Below are positions 1 through 7,750 of a stretch of 40,669 nt of DNA, piece after piece. Position 1 is the stretch's first letter, and every line of letters starts with the position of its first letter. The translations under genes were made by a program, and so were the position numbers. This stretch comes from Deltaproteobacteria bacterium. GTDB lineage: Bacteria; Desulfobacterota; Desulfarculia; Desulfarculales; Desulfarculaceae. The notes beneath the pieces are model-generated. The model did no database searches and was not told where the DNA came from. It saw only the letters and a program-made list of their open reading frames with translations. The stretch is taken from assembly GCA_020444165.1 (NCBI GenBank), contig JAHLLK010000054.1:1-40669 (forward strand), in the 5' to 3' direction.

Positions 1-1
1 C

Positions 2-760
2 GGGGCCTTCTTCGCCACCATGAGCGACTGCTCCGACGTGGAGACCACCGAGGCCGACCGCCCCTTCCTCTATCTGTTCCGCAACTACTTCAGGAACTCC
101 TACGGCCACGGCAAGTACCGCGGCGGGGCGGGCATCGGCTTCGGGATGATGATGCACCACGTGCCGTGGGTGTACATGGGCTGCTTCGGCTTCGGCTCCC
201 GCTTCCCGGCCACCCTGGGCATCTTCGGGGGCTATGCCGTGCCGCCGGTGTTCCTCTCCACGGTGCGGCAGAGCAACCTGAAGGAGCTTCTGGCCGCGGG
301 GGACTCCCGGCTGCCCCGCAACCTGGACCAGGTCTACACCGGCGACAACCCCGAGGAGGGCGGCCGCGAAATCCATCACATCACCATGCCCATCCAGCCC
401 TTTGTCAACGGCGAGACCTTCTACGTGCCGGTGGGCGGCGGGGCCGGCTATGGCGACGTGCTGGAGCGCGACCCCCAGGCGGTGCTGGACGATTTGCGGG
501 CCGGCCTGATCGCGGAGTGGGCCGTGACTCACGTGTACAAGGTGGTCTTTGACCCGGCCACCATGCGCCTGGACGAGACCGGCACCCGGTCCCTCAGGGA
601 CGAGGCCCTGGCCGAGCGCAAGGCCGCGGGCAAGCCCTTTGACGAGTTCGCAGCCTATTGGGCCGAGCAAAAGCCCAATCCCGAGGCCCTGACCTTCTAC
701 GGCACCTATCCCCATCCGGCCGAGGGCATCGCAGCCGGGCCCCAGATGCCGAGCCTGTAG
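2..760 (+). CDS. Hydantoinase B / acetophenone carboxylase-type subunit (5' truncated by window edge)
   Basis: The reading frame is open from base 2, so only the last 252 residues are visible and the true start lies upstream. The visible part carries features of the HyuB/oxoprolinase B/acetone-acetophenone carboxylase family: an entry segment reading GAFFATMSDCSDVETTE, the glycine-rich KYRGGAGIGFG stretch, and a C-terminal region with FYVPVGGGAGYGD. Family members work with a HyuA-type ATPase subunit to hydrolyse cyclic amides or to carboxylate ketones using ATP. The next gene starts 12 bases downstream and is a CoA ligase, followed by alcohol dehydrogenase and thiolase genes. This context favours ketone carboxylation and activation over hydantoin hydrolysis, but that is inference, since the partner subunit is outside the window. 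Confidence 0.85.
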   Translation, partial: GAFFATMSDCSDVETTEADRPFLYLFRNYFRNSYGHGKYRGGAGIGFGMMMHHVPWVYMGCFGFGSRFPATLGIFGGYAVPPVFLSTVRQSNLKELLAAGDSRLPRNLDQVYTGDNPEEGGREIHHITMPIQPFVNGETFYVPVGGGAGYGDVLERDPQAVLDDLRAGLIAEWAVTHVYKVVFDPATMRLDETGTRSLRDEALAERKAAGKPFDEFAAYWAEQKPNPEALTFYGTYPHPAEGIAAGPQMPSL

Positions 761-772
761 GAGGCGGAAGTA

Positions 773-2377
773 ATGGCGAGTAACGATCTGATTCGGCAGA
801 GGTTGGTGCACCGGGCGCTCCGGGCCCAGGCCGAGCGCTATGGCAACCGGGAGTTCTTCCGCTTTGAGGGCGCTTCCTATGGTTTCGAGGACTTTGACCA
901 GGCCTCGGACCAAGTGGCGGCGGGCCTGCAGGCGGCGGGCATCGCCAAGGGCGACCGGGTGGCCGTGATCATGGGCAACCGGCCCGAGTTCCTGTTCCTC
1001 TGGTTCGGCATCGCCAAGGCCGGGGGGGTGGAGGTGCCGGTGAACACGGCCCACCGGGGCGATCTGTTGATCTACATGCTGGCCCAATCGGGCAGCAAGC
1101 TCCTGGTGGTGGAGGAGTGTTTCCTGGAACGGGTGGCCCCTGTGCTGTACCGCCTGCCCGAATTGCAGACGGTGGTGGTGCTGGGCCCGGCCACGGCGCC
1201 GGCCCAGACCCCTGCCTTGGACCGGCCCGCCTTCAGCTGGGAGGAACTCCTGGCCGGCGGCGGCAGCTTCCAGGAGCCGGACCTCAAGTGGAGCGATCCC
1301 TTTGCCATCATCTACACCTCCGGCACCACCGGGCCTTCCAAGGGCTCGTTGCTGCCCCACAACTATGCCCTGTACATGGGCGAGATCTGCGGGGCCGCGG
1401 CGGAGTACGGGCCCCTTGACTGCCTGTACAACGCGCTGCCCCTGTTCCACGGCAACGCCCAGTTCCTCTCCACCATGCCGGCCCTGATGAGCGGGGCCCG
1501 CATGGTGCTGGCTCCGCGCTTCTCGGCCTCGGCCTTTTGGGACGACATCCGCGCATACGGCTGCACCGAGTTCAACTACATCGGCGGCATCCTGCAGATC
1601 CTCTTCAAGGCCGAGCCCCGGCCGGACGACGCGGACAACCCGCTCAGGGTCATGTTCGGGGCCGGCGCCCCGCCGGATCTCTACCGCCCCTTTGAGGAGC
1701 GCTTCGGGGTCAAGATCATCGAGGGCTACGGCCTGTCCGAGGTGGGGGTGCCGCTTCTGAACACGGTGCGGGAGCGGAAACCCGGTTCCTGCGGCAAGCT
1801 CTTGCCCGACTACGAGGTGCGGCTGGTGGACGACGACGGCCTGCCCGTGCCGGTGGGCCAGCCTGGCGAGGCGCTCTTGCGAACCAGCCGGCCCTTCAGC
1901 ATCCTCTTGGGATATCACGACATGCCGGCCCAGACCGTGGAGGCCTGGCAAGACCTCTGGTTCCACACCGGCGATTATCTCCGCCAGGACGAAGACGGCT
2001 ACTACCACTTCGTGGACCGCAAGAAGGACGCCATCCGGCGGCGGGGGGAGAACATCTCCTCCTTTGAGGTGGAAAAGGGGGTGCGGGGCCACGGTGCCGT
2101 GCTGGAGTGCGCCGCGGTGGCGGTCAAGTCCCCCCTGGGCGAGGATGAGGTGATGATCTGCCTGACCCTGCGGCCGGGCCAGACCCTAACCCCCGAGGAG
2201 CTCATGGACCACTGCGCCCGGGAGATGGCTTACTTCATGGTGCCGCGTTACGTGCGCATCATGGAGCGCCTGCCCAAGACCCCCACCGAGCGGGTGCAGA
2301 AGTTCGAACTCCGCCAGGCCGGGGTCACCCCGGATACCTGGGACCGCGAGAAAGCCGGCTATCAGCTCAAAAAGTGA
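773..2377 (+). CDS. AMP-forming acyl-CoA ligase, CaiC-like
   Basis: A 534-residue member of the ANL (acyl-CoA synthetase) superfamily, full length. It would activate a carboxylic acid to its CoA thioester through an acyl-adenylate. The phosphate-binding motif YTSGTTGPSKG is at residues 181-191. EGYGLSE follows at about 320, then FHTGDY and DRKKDAIRRRGENIS, which is the hinge before the C-terminal lid. The lid motif that normally ends in GK reads PKTPTERVQK, with Arg507 at the usual catalytic-Lys position and Lys510 three residues later, so the catalytic residue should be checked. The overall pattern is closest to crotonobetaine/carnitine-CoA ligases, but the substrate is not determinable. TAGGAGG overlaps the stop codon of the previous gene and serves as ribosome binding site, which supports co-transcription. 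Confidence 0.9.
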   Translation: MASNDLIRQRLVHRALRAQAERYGNREFFRFEGASYGFEDFDQASDQVAAGLQAAGIAKGDRVAVIMGNRPEFLFLWFGIAKAGGVEVPVNTAHRGDLLIYMLAQSGSKLLVVEECFLERVAPVLYRLPELQTVVVLGPATAPAQTPALDRPAFSWEELLAGGGSFQEPDLKWSDPFAIIYTSGTTGPSKGSLLPHNYALYMGEICGAAAEYGPLDCLYNALPLFHGNAQFLSTMPALMSGARMVLAPRFSASAFWDDIRAYGCTEFNYIGGILQILFKAEPRPDDADNPLRVMFGAGAPPDLYRPFEERFGVKIIEGYGLSEVGVPLLNTVRERKPGSCGKLLPDYEVRLVDDDGLPVPVGQPGEALLRTSRPFSILLGYHDMPAQTVEAWQDLWFHTGDYLRQDEDGYYHFVDRKKDAIRRRGENISSFEVEKGVRGHGAVLECAAVAVKSPLGEDEVMICLTLRPGQTLTPEELMDHCAREMAYFMVPRYVRIMERLPKTPTERVQKFELRQAGVTPDTWDREKAGYQLKK

Positions 2378-2447
2378 TCTTAGCGCGGCGGTCCCGGCCC
2401 GGGTCTCGGGTGAGGCTTGCCGCGAAGTAAAAAGGGAGGATCAAGTC

Positions 2448-3488
2448 ATGCAGGCGGTAATGCTGAAACCCGAGCACCAATTGGCTCTTGAAGAGGTGCC
2501 GAAGCCCAGCCTGGACGGTCCCGGGCAGATCCTGGTCAAGGTCACCACCACGGCGATCTGCGGGTCGGACCTGCACATCAAACACGGCCAGATTCCCATC
2601 ATGCCGGGCACGGTCATCGGCCATGAATTCGTGGGCGTGGTGGAAGAAGCGGCTCCGGATGTGCGGCTGGTGAAGCCCGGGGACCGGGTGGATGTGCCGG
2701 CGGGCATGTGGTGCGGCTGCTGCCCCGCATGCCAGAAGGGCGAGGTGCAGTATTGTGAGTCGGGCGGGGTTTGGGGCGGCGGCTTTTTCAAGGGCCGGCC
2801 CCTTTCCGGCGCCCAAACCGAATACGTGAAGGTCCCCAACGCGGACATGTGCGTGGTGCCCATTCCGGACAACGTGCCGGACGAGCAGGCCATCCTGGTG
2901 GGGGACGTGCTAAGCACCGGCTACCACGCCGTGCTGGAGGGTGGGGTGAGCCCCGGCGACACCGTGGCCGTGTTCGGCTGCGGTCCGGTGGGCCTGTCCG
3001 CCTTGGCCGCGGTCCAGCTTTTCAGCCCCCGCCGGGTTTTCGCCATCGACGTGATGCCCAACCGGCTGGACCTGGCGAAGAAGTTCGGCGCGGAGCCCAT
3101 CGACGCCTCCCGGGTGGATGTGGTCAGCGAGATCCTGGGTCAGACCGACATGGGCGGGGTGGATGTGGCCATCGAGGCCGTGGGTCTTACCGCCAGCTTC
3201 ACCCAAGGCCTGAACGTGGTGCGGCGCGGCGGCACCTTGTCGGTGGTGGGCCTGTTCGCGGAACCGGCAGAGCTTAATCTCCCCATTTTGGGGCTTTCCG
3301 GCGTGCGCATCAGCATGGGCCTGGGCAACCTCGGCCACATGCGCATGCTCATGAACCTCTTGGCCACCGGGCGCTTGGATCTGTCTCCCTTGATCACTCA
3401 CCGCTTCCCGCTGGCCGAAGCCATGGAGGCCTACGAACTGTTCGAGCACCACAAGGACCAGTGCATCAAGGTGATGCTCAAACCTTGA
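2448..3488 (+). CDS. Zinc-dependent medium-chain alcohol dehydrogenase
   Basis: A 346-residue MDR-family dehydrogenase that oxidises an alcohol, or reduces a carbonyl, with NAD(P). Catalytic zinc ligands are visible as Cys38 (ICGSD) and His59-Glu60 (GHEF). The structural-zinc lobe is intact with Cys89, Cys92, Cys95 and Cys103. The Rossmann nucleotide-binding motif is FGCGPVGLSAL near residue 175. AAAGGGAGGATC precedes the ATG as ribosome binding site. The gene lies 70 bases after the acyl-CoA ligase and 63 bases before an SCP2-domain protein that has a very similar leader (AAAGGGAGGATCAAG). The whole block probably converts a hydroxylated acyl or ketone intermediate, but the exact substrate is unknown. 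Confidence 0.92.
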   Translation: MQAVMLKPEHQLALEEVPKPSLDGPGQILVKVTTTAICGSDLHIKHGQIPIMPGTVIGHEFVGVVEEAAPDVRLVKPGDRVDVPAGMWCGCCPACQKGEVQYCESGGVWGGGFFKGRPLSGAQTEYVKVPNADMCVVPIPDNVPDEQAILVGDVLSTGYHAVLEGGVSPGDTVAVFGCGPVGLSALAAVQLFSPRRVFAIDVMPNRLDLAKKFGAEPIDASRVDVVSEILGQTDMGGVDVAIEAVGLTASFTQGLNVVRRGGTLSVVGLFAEPAELNLPILGLSGVRISMGLGNLGHMRMLMNLLATGRLDLSPLITHRFPLAEAMEAYELFEHHKDQCIKVMLKP

Positions 3489-3551
3489 CGGGACCGGCTT
3501 AGTGTTTACCAATCGGGCCTTGGGGCCCGCCAGCGCAAAGGGAGGATCAAG

Positions 3552-3887
3552 ATGCCTTATACCGAACCCGTGGCGGCCTTTGAAGACATGGTCAAAAAGT
3601 TCGATCCCCAGGCTGCCCAGGGAGTCAACGCGGTGTTCCAGTGGGACGTGCTGGGTGAAGGCGGCGGCGTTTGGCACATCAAGGTGGCCGATGGCGCCTG
3701 CGAACTGGTCAAAGCGCGCCATCCCTCGCCCACCGTGGCCCAGACCTGCGGCACGGCCCTGTTCCTGTCCATGGTCAACTACGAAGTGGACGGCATGCAG
3801 GCCTTCATGAGCGGGAAGTTGAAGATGATGGGCGACTTGAACGTGGCCCAGAAGATCACCCAGATATTTCCGCTGCCGCGCCCCTAG
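3552..3887 (+). CDS. SCP2 sterol-binding domain protein
   Basis: A 111-residue single-domain SCP2 protein. The C-terminal SGKLKMMGDLNVAQKITQIF stretch is the typical end of the fold, and the central segment alternates strands as expected. SCP2 domains bind hydrophobic ligands such as sterols or long acyl-CoAs in a tunnel and often accompany thiolases. The ATG at 3552 is preceded by GGGAGGATCAAG, and the same leader is used by the alcohol dehydrogenase upstream. It likely presents a hydrophobic CoA ester to neighbouring enzymes, which is inference from context. A second SCP2-like protein sits next to the other alcohol dehydrogenase in this window (21774-22127). Confidence 0.85.
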   Translation: MPYTEPVAAFEDMVKKFDPQAAQGVNAVFQWDVLGEGGGVWHIKVADGACELVKARHPSPTVAQTCGTALFLSMVNYEVDGMQAFMSGKLKMMGDLNVAQKITQIFPLPRP

Positions 3888-3915
3888 GCGGGTGTTTGAG
3901 AAATGGGGCAATGTC

Positions 3916-3955
3916 GGGGAAAACTCCTTTTTGTAAATATAAAGGGGTTTTCCCC
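3916..3955. other. Strong imperfect hairpin between SCP2 and DUF35 genes
   Basis: Two 15-base arms (3916-3930 and 3941-3955) pair at 14 of 15 positions around an AT-rich 10-base loop. No T-run follows on the + strand, so it is not a canonical intrinsic terminator. The surrounding 3888-4072 gap is clearly richer in A+T than the flanking genes and holds no credible coding frame. It may be an mRNA processing or stability element, or a remnant of inserted DNA. Confidence 0.5.
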
Positions 3956-4072
3956 CACGCCCTCTTTGCCCAAAAAAACTTTCCAGCTAGCAAGGGACTA
4001 TATTTCCCCCGCTGCCTGGCCTCCAGCGGCGCGCGGCGCGGGGCCGATCAGCCAAAGAAACCCAGGATAATC

Positions 4073-4519
4073 ATGGCAGAACCAAGCACAGATGCTGACT
4101 ATTCCCTGCCCTTGCTGCCGGCGGGCATCGCCCGGCAGCAAGGCGCGGCCTTGCCCGTGCTCTTGGGGGGGCATTGCCCCGCCTGCGGGCGGACCTTTTT
4201 CCCCCGCCCCCAATATTGCCCCGGCTGCCTGGCCCCGCCGGAGGTCCGGGAGCTGAGCGGGGAGGGGACCATCTACAGCTACACCGTGGTGCGCATCAGG
4301 CCGCCTTTTGGCCTGCCCCAGCCCTACGCGGTGGGATACGTGGACTTGGCCGGTACGGAGCTCCGGATCTACGGCATGTTCGATCCGGCGGACACCGAGG
4401 ACTTGGCCATCGGCCGCCGGGTGCGGCTGTCCGTGGGACCCCTGGGGGCGGACCTGCGGGGCGCGCCTTGTCTGCGACCCTTTTTCAGCCTGCGCGGCGA
4501 GGAGCGGGATCATGGCTAG
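4073..4519 (+). CDS. DUF35 zinc-ribbon/OB-fold protein, thiolase partner
   Basis: A 148-residue protein. A rubredoxin-like zinc ribbon (CPACGRTFFPRPQYCPGC, about residues 36-53) is followed by an OB-fold region with GEGTIYSYTVVR and later PYAVGYVDL. This is the DUF35 family, whose members (for example ChsH2 or BbsA types) bind CoA esters and form obligatory complexes with thiolase-like or hydratase-like partners. The ATG at 4073 follows CCCAGGATAATC. Longer in-frame extensions reach back to 3671 but run through the hairpin region and into the SCP2 gene, so they are rejected. The last 8 bases overlap the start of the thiolase gene, which supports translational coupling and a shared complex. 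Confidence 0.88.
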   Translation: MAEPSTDADYSLPLLPAGIARQQGAALPVLLGGHCPACGRTFFPRPQYCPGCLAPPEVRELSGEGTIYSYTVVRIRPPFGLPQPYAVGYVDLAGTELRIYGMFDPADTEDLAIGRRVRLSVGPLGADLRGAPCLRPFFSLRGEERDHG

Positions 4520-5657
4520 GCCAATGGTGGCTGGCGTGGGGGCCACGGCCTTTGGCCGGCACCCCGAACGCACGGTGGTGGACCTGGGGGCCGAGGCCGC
4601 CCGCCAGGCCCTGTTGGACGCGGGCCTCCGCCCGGACCAGATCGGCCTGGGATTCTTGGCCAACGCCCTGGCCACCAGCCTGTTCGGCGACGCCACCGTG
4701 GGCCAGAACATCCTGTGGGAGGTGGGGATCAACCGGATCCCGGTGATCAACGTGGAAAACGCCTGCACCTCGGGCTCCACCGCCTTTTACCTGGCCTGCC
4801 AGGCCGTGGCCGCCGGCCAGACCGCGGCGGCCCTGGTGGTGGGGGCGGAGAAGATGTGCGTGCCCGAGTTCGGGCTCATCGACTCCGGCAAGAGCGAGTG
4901 GGAGACCCAGCTGGGCCTGGTGGCCCCGGCCAGCTTCGCGCTGCGGGCCCGGCGGCACATGGCCGAGTTCGGCACCACCACCGAAGATATGGCCCTGGTG
5001 GCGGTGAAGAACCGGGCCCATGCGGCCTCCAACCCCCTGGCCCTGTTCCGCGAGCCCATCACCGTGGCCCAGGTGCTGGAGGCGCCCATGATCGTGGACC
5101 CCCTGACCCGCCTGCAGTGCTGTCCCATCGCCGACGGGGCGGCCGCGGTGGTGGTGTTGGGCCCGGACCTGGCCCGCCAGGTGGGGGCCAAGGTGGAGGT
5201 GCGGTGCGCAGTGCTGGGCACCGGGGACTACCGCTCGCCCCAGGATCTGGCCCGCTGGGAGACCGACTACCGGGTCTGCGGCCAGGCTTACGAGGCGGCC
5301 GGGTTGGGGCCCGAGGACCTGGACCTGGTGGAGTGCCACGACGCCTTTTCCATCTCCGAGATCCTGCACTACGAGGCCCTGGGCCTCTGCCCGGCCGGAG
5401 AGGGGGGGCGCTTCGTCCGGGAGGGTCACGCTTCGTTGGGCGGCCGGGTGCCGGTGAACCCCTCGGGCGGGCTTTTGAGCCGGGGGCATCCGGTGGGAGC
5501 CACCGGGGTGCTCCAGGTGGTGGAAGTGGTCCGCCAGCTCCGGGGCCAGGCCGGGCCCCGCCAAGTGCCCGACGCCAAAATCGGCCTGGCCCACTGCATG
5601 GGCGGCGACAAGGCCGGCGACACCAAGTCCTGCACCGTGGCCATTTTGGGAATTTAA
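4512..5657 (+). CDS. SCP-x/acetyl-CoA acetyltransferase-type thiolase
   Basis: A 381-residue thiolase-superfamily protein. The nucleophilic cysteine is Cys85 (NVENACTSG). The downstream catalytic blocks VECHDAFSISE, GGLLSRGHPVGATG and AHCMGG are all present. Such thiolases, paired with a DUF35 protein, cleave 3-oxoacyl-CoA esters of branched, aromatic or steroid-like acids. The start at ATG 4512 overlaps the DUF35 stop region by 8 bases; an earlier in-frame Met (4308) lies inside the DUF35 gene and is not credible. The gene completes an acyl-CoA degradation set with the ligase and dehydrogenase upstream. The substrate is unknown. Confidence 0.92.
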   Translation: MARPMVAGVGATAFGRHPERTVVDLGAEAARQALLDAGLRPDQIGLGFLANALATSLFGDATVGQNILWEVGINRIPVINVENACTSGSTAFYLACQAVAAGQTAAALVVGAEKMCVPEFGLIDSGKSEWETQLGLVAPASFALRARRHMAEFGTTTEDMALVAVKNRAHAASNPLALFREPITVAQVLEAPMIVDPLTRLQCCPIADGAAAVVVLGPDLARQVGAKVEVRCAVLGTGDYRSPQDLARWETDYRVCGQAYEAAGLGPEDLDLVECHDAFSISEILHYEALGLCPAGEGGRFVREGHASLGGRVPVNPSGGLLSRGHPVGATGVLQVVEVVRQLRGQAGPRQVPDAKIGLAHCMGGDKAGDTKSCTVAILGI

Positions 5658-5693
5658 CCCTGTAACCAGGGGTCCCCACCCCGGGAGAATACC

Positions 5694-6137
5694 TTGCCCG
5701 CGCTCTTGCACCACATACCCATCTTTGTTCGCGATTTGGCGCGTTCCCTGGAGCTGTTTCACGGCCTGTTGGGCTGGGAGGTGACCCAAAAACTCCCCGG
5801 TGTGCAAAGCCGCCGCCTGGCCCGGCTGCTGGGTCTGGCGGAGTTCTCCGCTGATCTGGTGTTTTTGGGCAGCCCAGGGCAAAAGGTGTTCCTGGAATTG
5901 ATCCACCCCTTGGACGGCACCGGCGAGACGGGCCAATTGGCCAGCCTGGCCGGAGGGAGCCTCAGCCTGGCCGTGGAGGAGCTGGACAGCTTGCATGCCC
6001 GCCTCCGGGAGGGCGGTTGGCCGCCGATCAGCGAGCCGGTGGAGATGCGGGACCCCGTGGGCCGGCCGGTCCGGGTCTTTTGTTTCCGCACCGACGAAGG
6101 GCTCCTGGTGGAGCTGGTGGCTCCGGGGACGGCTTGA
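5694..6137 (+). CDS. VOC-superfamily (glyoxalase/epimerase-like) protein
   Basis: A 147-residue protein with the paired beta-alpha-beta-beta-beta layout of the vicinal oxygen chelate fold. The N-terminal HHIPIFVRDLARSLELFHGLLGWEV and C-terminal LLVELVAPG segments supply likely metal ligands (His near residue 7 and a C-terminal Glu). Family members include methylmalonyl-CoA epimerase, glyoxalase I and extradiol dioxygenases. In an anaerobic acyl-CoA block an epimerase or lyase role is more plausible than a dioxygenase. The start is TTG at 5694 after GGGAGAATACC. It is the last gene before a hairpin and a convergent regulator gene. Confidence 0.75.
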   Translation: MPALLHHIPIFVRDLARSLELFHGLLGWEVTQKLPGVQSRRLARLLGLAEFSADLVFLGSPGQKVFLELIHPLDGTGETGQLASLAGGSLSLAVEELDSLHARLREGGWPPISEPVEMRDPVGRPVRVFCFRTDEGLLVELVAPGTA

Positions 6138-6215
6138 CCGATAAAGCGTAAGTGATTATTTTAAGAAATAGACCAGCTTAAACTACCAACTGCAACCTGC
6201 TGCGACAACTGTTAC

Positions 6216-6255
6216 GCCGCCCGGGGGCGACCAGCCCCGGGCGGCGCCGGTTTTT
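6216..6255. terminator. Bidirectional-looking hairpin between convergent genes
   Basis: Two perfect 11-base GC arms (6216-6226 and 6235-6245) with an 8-base loop lie between the VOC gene (+) and the HTH-MEDS gene (-). A run of five T residues begins at 6251, five bases past the + strand stem. The location between convergent genes suits a terminator serving region A and possibly the regulator. Confidence 0.6.
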
Positions 6256-6280
6256 AGCGGCCGCCGACCGGCCTCGAGGC

Positions 6281-7036
6281 TCAGGAGGCGGCTTTTTGGG
6301 CCAGGAGGCGGCGGCCCCCGGCGGCCAGGAAGAACTGGTCGTGCAGCTCGATGAGGTCCATGACTTCCGAGAAATCCTGGGCCCCCGGCCCGGGCCAGTG
6401 GTAGGAGCAGACTCCCAGGATGGGCAGGTCTTTCAGCATCTGGTCCAAGGTGCTTTCGAACTCCAAGAGGGCGGCGTGGGCCCCGCAGCAGGCGAAATCG
6501 GGTGAGCCGGAGCCGTAAAGGCGGCGATAGCCCCGCTCCAGGGAGCCCACCACCTCCTGGAACCAGGCCCCGGCCGCACCCACCGGGCCCAGCCGCTGGA
6601 ACAGGCTGGACAGCTCCACGATGACCAGCTCGCCAGCCGCTTCCAGGCGCTCCACCGGCAGGCCGGCCGCGGTGAGGGAGGCGCGCACCTGGGCGGGGTC
6701 CTGCCACCAGCAGGCCTTGAGCAGCCGGTGCCCCCCGGCCCGGGCAGCCCGGAAAAAGTCGCTTTCGAAATCCCAGATGCTCTCTTGATCCGCGAAGATG
6801 CCCAGCACGTGCCCCAGGTCCGGCAGCCCGGCCAGGGCCGAATCCGCCACCGCCGGAGCGGTCCCGGCGGCGGGTACCACGCCCAGCTCCATGAAGCTGC
6901 CCAACTTGTCCCGGTCGATGCGCCACTCCTTGCCGATCTTCACCGCGGGCAGGGTGCCCTGCCGGCACATCTTGTAGGCGGTGTTGGGGTGCACCTTGAG
7001 TATGTCCGCCACTTCCTGGATGGTCAGGTAATCCAT
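6281..7036 (-). CDS. HTH (excisionase/MerR-like) regulator with MEDS-type sensory domain, DcmR-like
   Basis: A 251-residue protein transcribed away from the methyltransferase genes. Residues 1-50 form a winged helix of the excisionase/MerR type (LTIQEVADILKVHPNTAYKM...GKEWRIDRDKL). The rest, from about residue 75, resembles the MEDS domain (methanogen/methylotroph DcmR sensory). It has an opening E..WDFESDFFRA-like segment, a central CCGAHAALLEFESTLDQML block, and the ILGVCSYHWPGP strand near the end. DcmR is the repressor of dichloromethane dehalogenase, and MEDS proteins are often found beside C1 or methyltransferase genes. Here it faces a corrinoid methyltransferase operon with repeated 9-bp sites between them, so it is probably the local regulator. 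The domain assignment is by pattern recognition only. Confidence 0.75.
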   Translation of the reverse strand: MDYLTIQEVADILKVHPNTAYKMCRQGTLPAVKIGKEWRIDRDKLGSFMELGVVPAAGTAPAVADSALAGLPDLGHVLGIFADQESIWDFESDFFRAARAGGHRLLKACWWQDPAQVRASLTAAGLPVERLEAAGELVIVELSSLFQRLGPVGAAGAWFQEVVGSLERGYRRLYGSGSPDFACCGAHAALLEFESTLDQMLKDLPILGVCSYHWPGPGAQDFSEVMDLIELHDQFFLAAGGRRLLAQKAAS

Positions 7037-7106
7037 ATCGTTTCCCGCCCGCCGCTCGGGCCGTGCTATCTGCTTTCCGGAACTGCTTTCTGCTGCTGTC
7101 TGGCCT

Positions 7107-7142
7107 CAATTGGTATATGTTGATAACATATATTACCAATTG
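7107..7142. promoter_or_regulatory. 36-bp palindrome, candidate operator of the MEDS regulator
   Basis: The outer 9-bp arms CAATTGGTA (7107-7115) and TACCAATTG (7134-7142) are perfect inverted repeats. Nested inside is TATATGTT-GAT-AACATATA (7114-7132), also perfect. It stands in a strikingly AT-rich patch, 71 bases upstream of the - strand regulator start and 72 bases before the small + strand gene. The 9-mer resembles the direct repeats at 7632-7687, which suggests a shared DNA-binding protein. No experiment supports this; it is read from the sequence. Confidence 0.65.
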
Positions 7143-7213
7143 CCCTCAAATGCAATGCTCCCTTCCCTTGGGACCGCCCCGGCGAGGCAGCCCGCCGGGG
7201 CCACAGGCAGAGA

Positions 7214-7552
7214 ATGGCCCACGCAACCAGAGGCCGGACCTGGCGGCTCCCGCATTGCTCCGAAGATCCGGCCCAGCTCCTGTCGGCCCTGGCCCAGGCC
7301 GCGGCCGGCGAGCTTCCCGCGGGCTGCCCCGGCCAGGTGAAAGGCTATGCCGAGCACGGTCACGGGGCCGTATTCCTTTGTCACTCCGGCGGTTTGACCC
7401 GCCCAGAATGCCACCGCCACGGCGCCTACCAAGGCGGGCAGTTGACCCTGCAACTGGTTCTCCTGGCCCCGGACCTGGACCTTTCCGTGCTGAAGCACGC
7501 CCTGGAGGAGGCTGGCCGCTGGCTGGCCGCCCGCCATCCCCAGTCCGCCTGA
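7214..7552 (+). CDS. Small hypothetical protein (112 aa)
   Basis: I do not recognise this 112-residue protein. Codon third positions are strongly G/C like true genes nearby. The C-terminal third (LVLLAPDLDLSVLKHALEEAGRWLAARHP) reads as strand then amphipathic helix, unlike a frame shadow. There are four cysteines and several histidines in the middle (FLCHSGGL...ECHRHGAY), which could bind metal. It lies between the regulator palindrome and the methyltransferase operon, transcribed in the same direction as the latter, with about 200 bases separating it from the MtrH-like gene. The ribosome binding site is weak (GGCAGAG). A longer - strand frame over the same bases (7133-7591) looks like a shadow. 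Confidence 0.55.
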   Translation: MAHATRGRTWRLPHCSEDPAQLLSALAQAAAGELPAGCPGQVKGYAEHGHGAVFLCHSGGLTRPECHRHGAYQGGQLTLQLVLLAPDLDLSVLKHALEEAGRWLAARHPQSA

Positions 7553-7631
7553 TAGCTTAGCCACCCTGCCATCCCGACCCCTCGCACCCACCCTTCCGGC
7601 TCAGGCCGGCAGCCCGCCGGCGTCTTCATCT

Positions 7632-7687
7632 CAACTGACATATGATACCTTATTTTAACAATTGACAACAAATGACACCAACTGATA
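7632..7687 (+). promoter_or_regulatory. Array of four 9-bp direct repeats overlapping a promoter
   Basis: Copies of CAAHTGAYA occur at 7632 (CAACTGACA), 7659 (CAATTGACA), 7669 (CAAATGACA) and 7679 (CAACTGATA). The last three are spaced exactly 10 bases apart, one helical turn. TTGACA (7662-7667) inside the second copy and GATAAC (7684-7689), 16 bases later and overlapping the fourth copy, would make a sigma-70 type promoter for the methyltransferase genes starting at 7751. The half-site matches the arms of the palindrome at 7107-7142. This layout suggests cooperative binding by one regulator over the core promoter. Confidence 0.6.
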
Positions 7688-7750
7688 ACTTTAACCCAGA
7701 AGGAACGCAAGCACCTGCCCAAGCATCTGACTTCGACCTGGAGGTTAGCC

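Noticed and set aside
4485..5996. Long - strand open frame (about 500 codons) opposite the DUF35, thiolase and VOC genes
   Set aside because: It is the antisense shadow of three well-supported + strand genes in GC-rich DNA; the translation is His/Gly/Gln-rich with no family motifs.
7133..7591. 152-codon - strand frame opposite the small 112-aa gene
   Set aside because: Gly/Ala/Gln-rich and spans the palindrome region with no ribosome binding site; the + strand frame has better codon pattern and a helix-like C-terminus.
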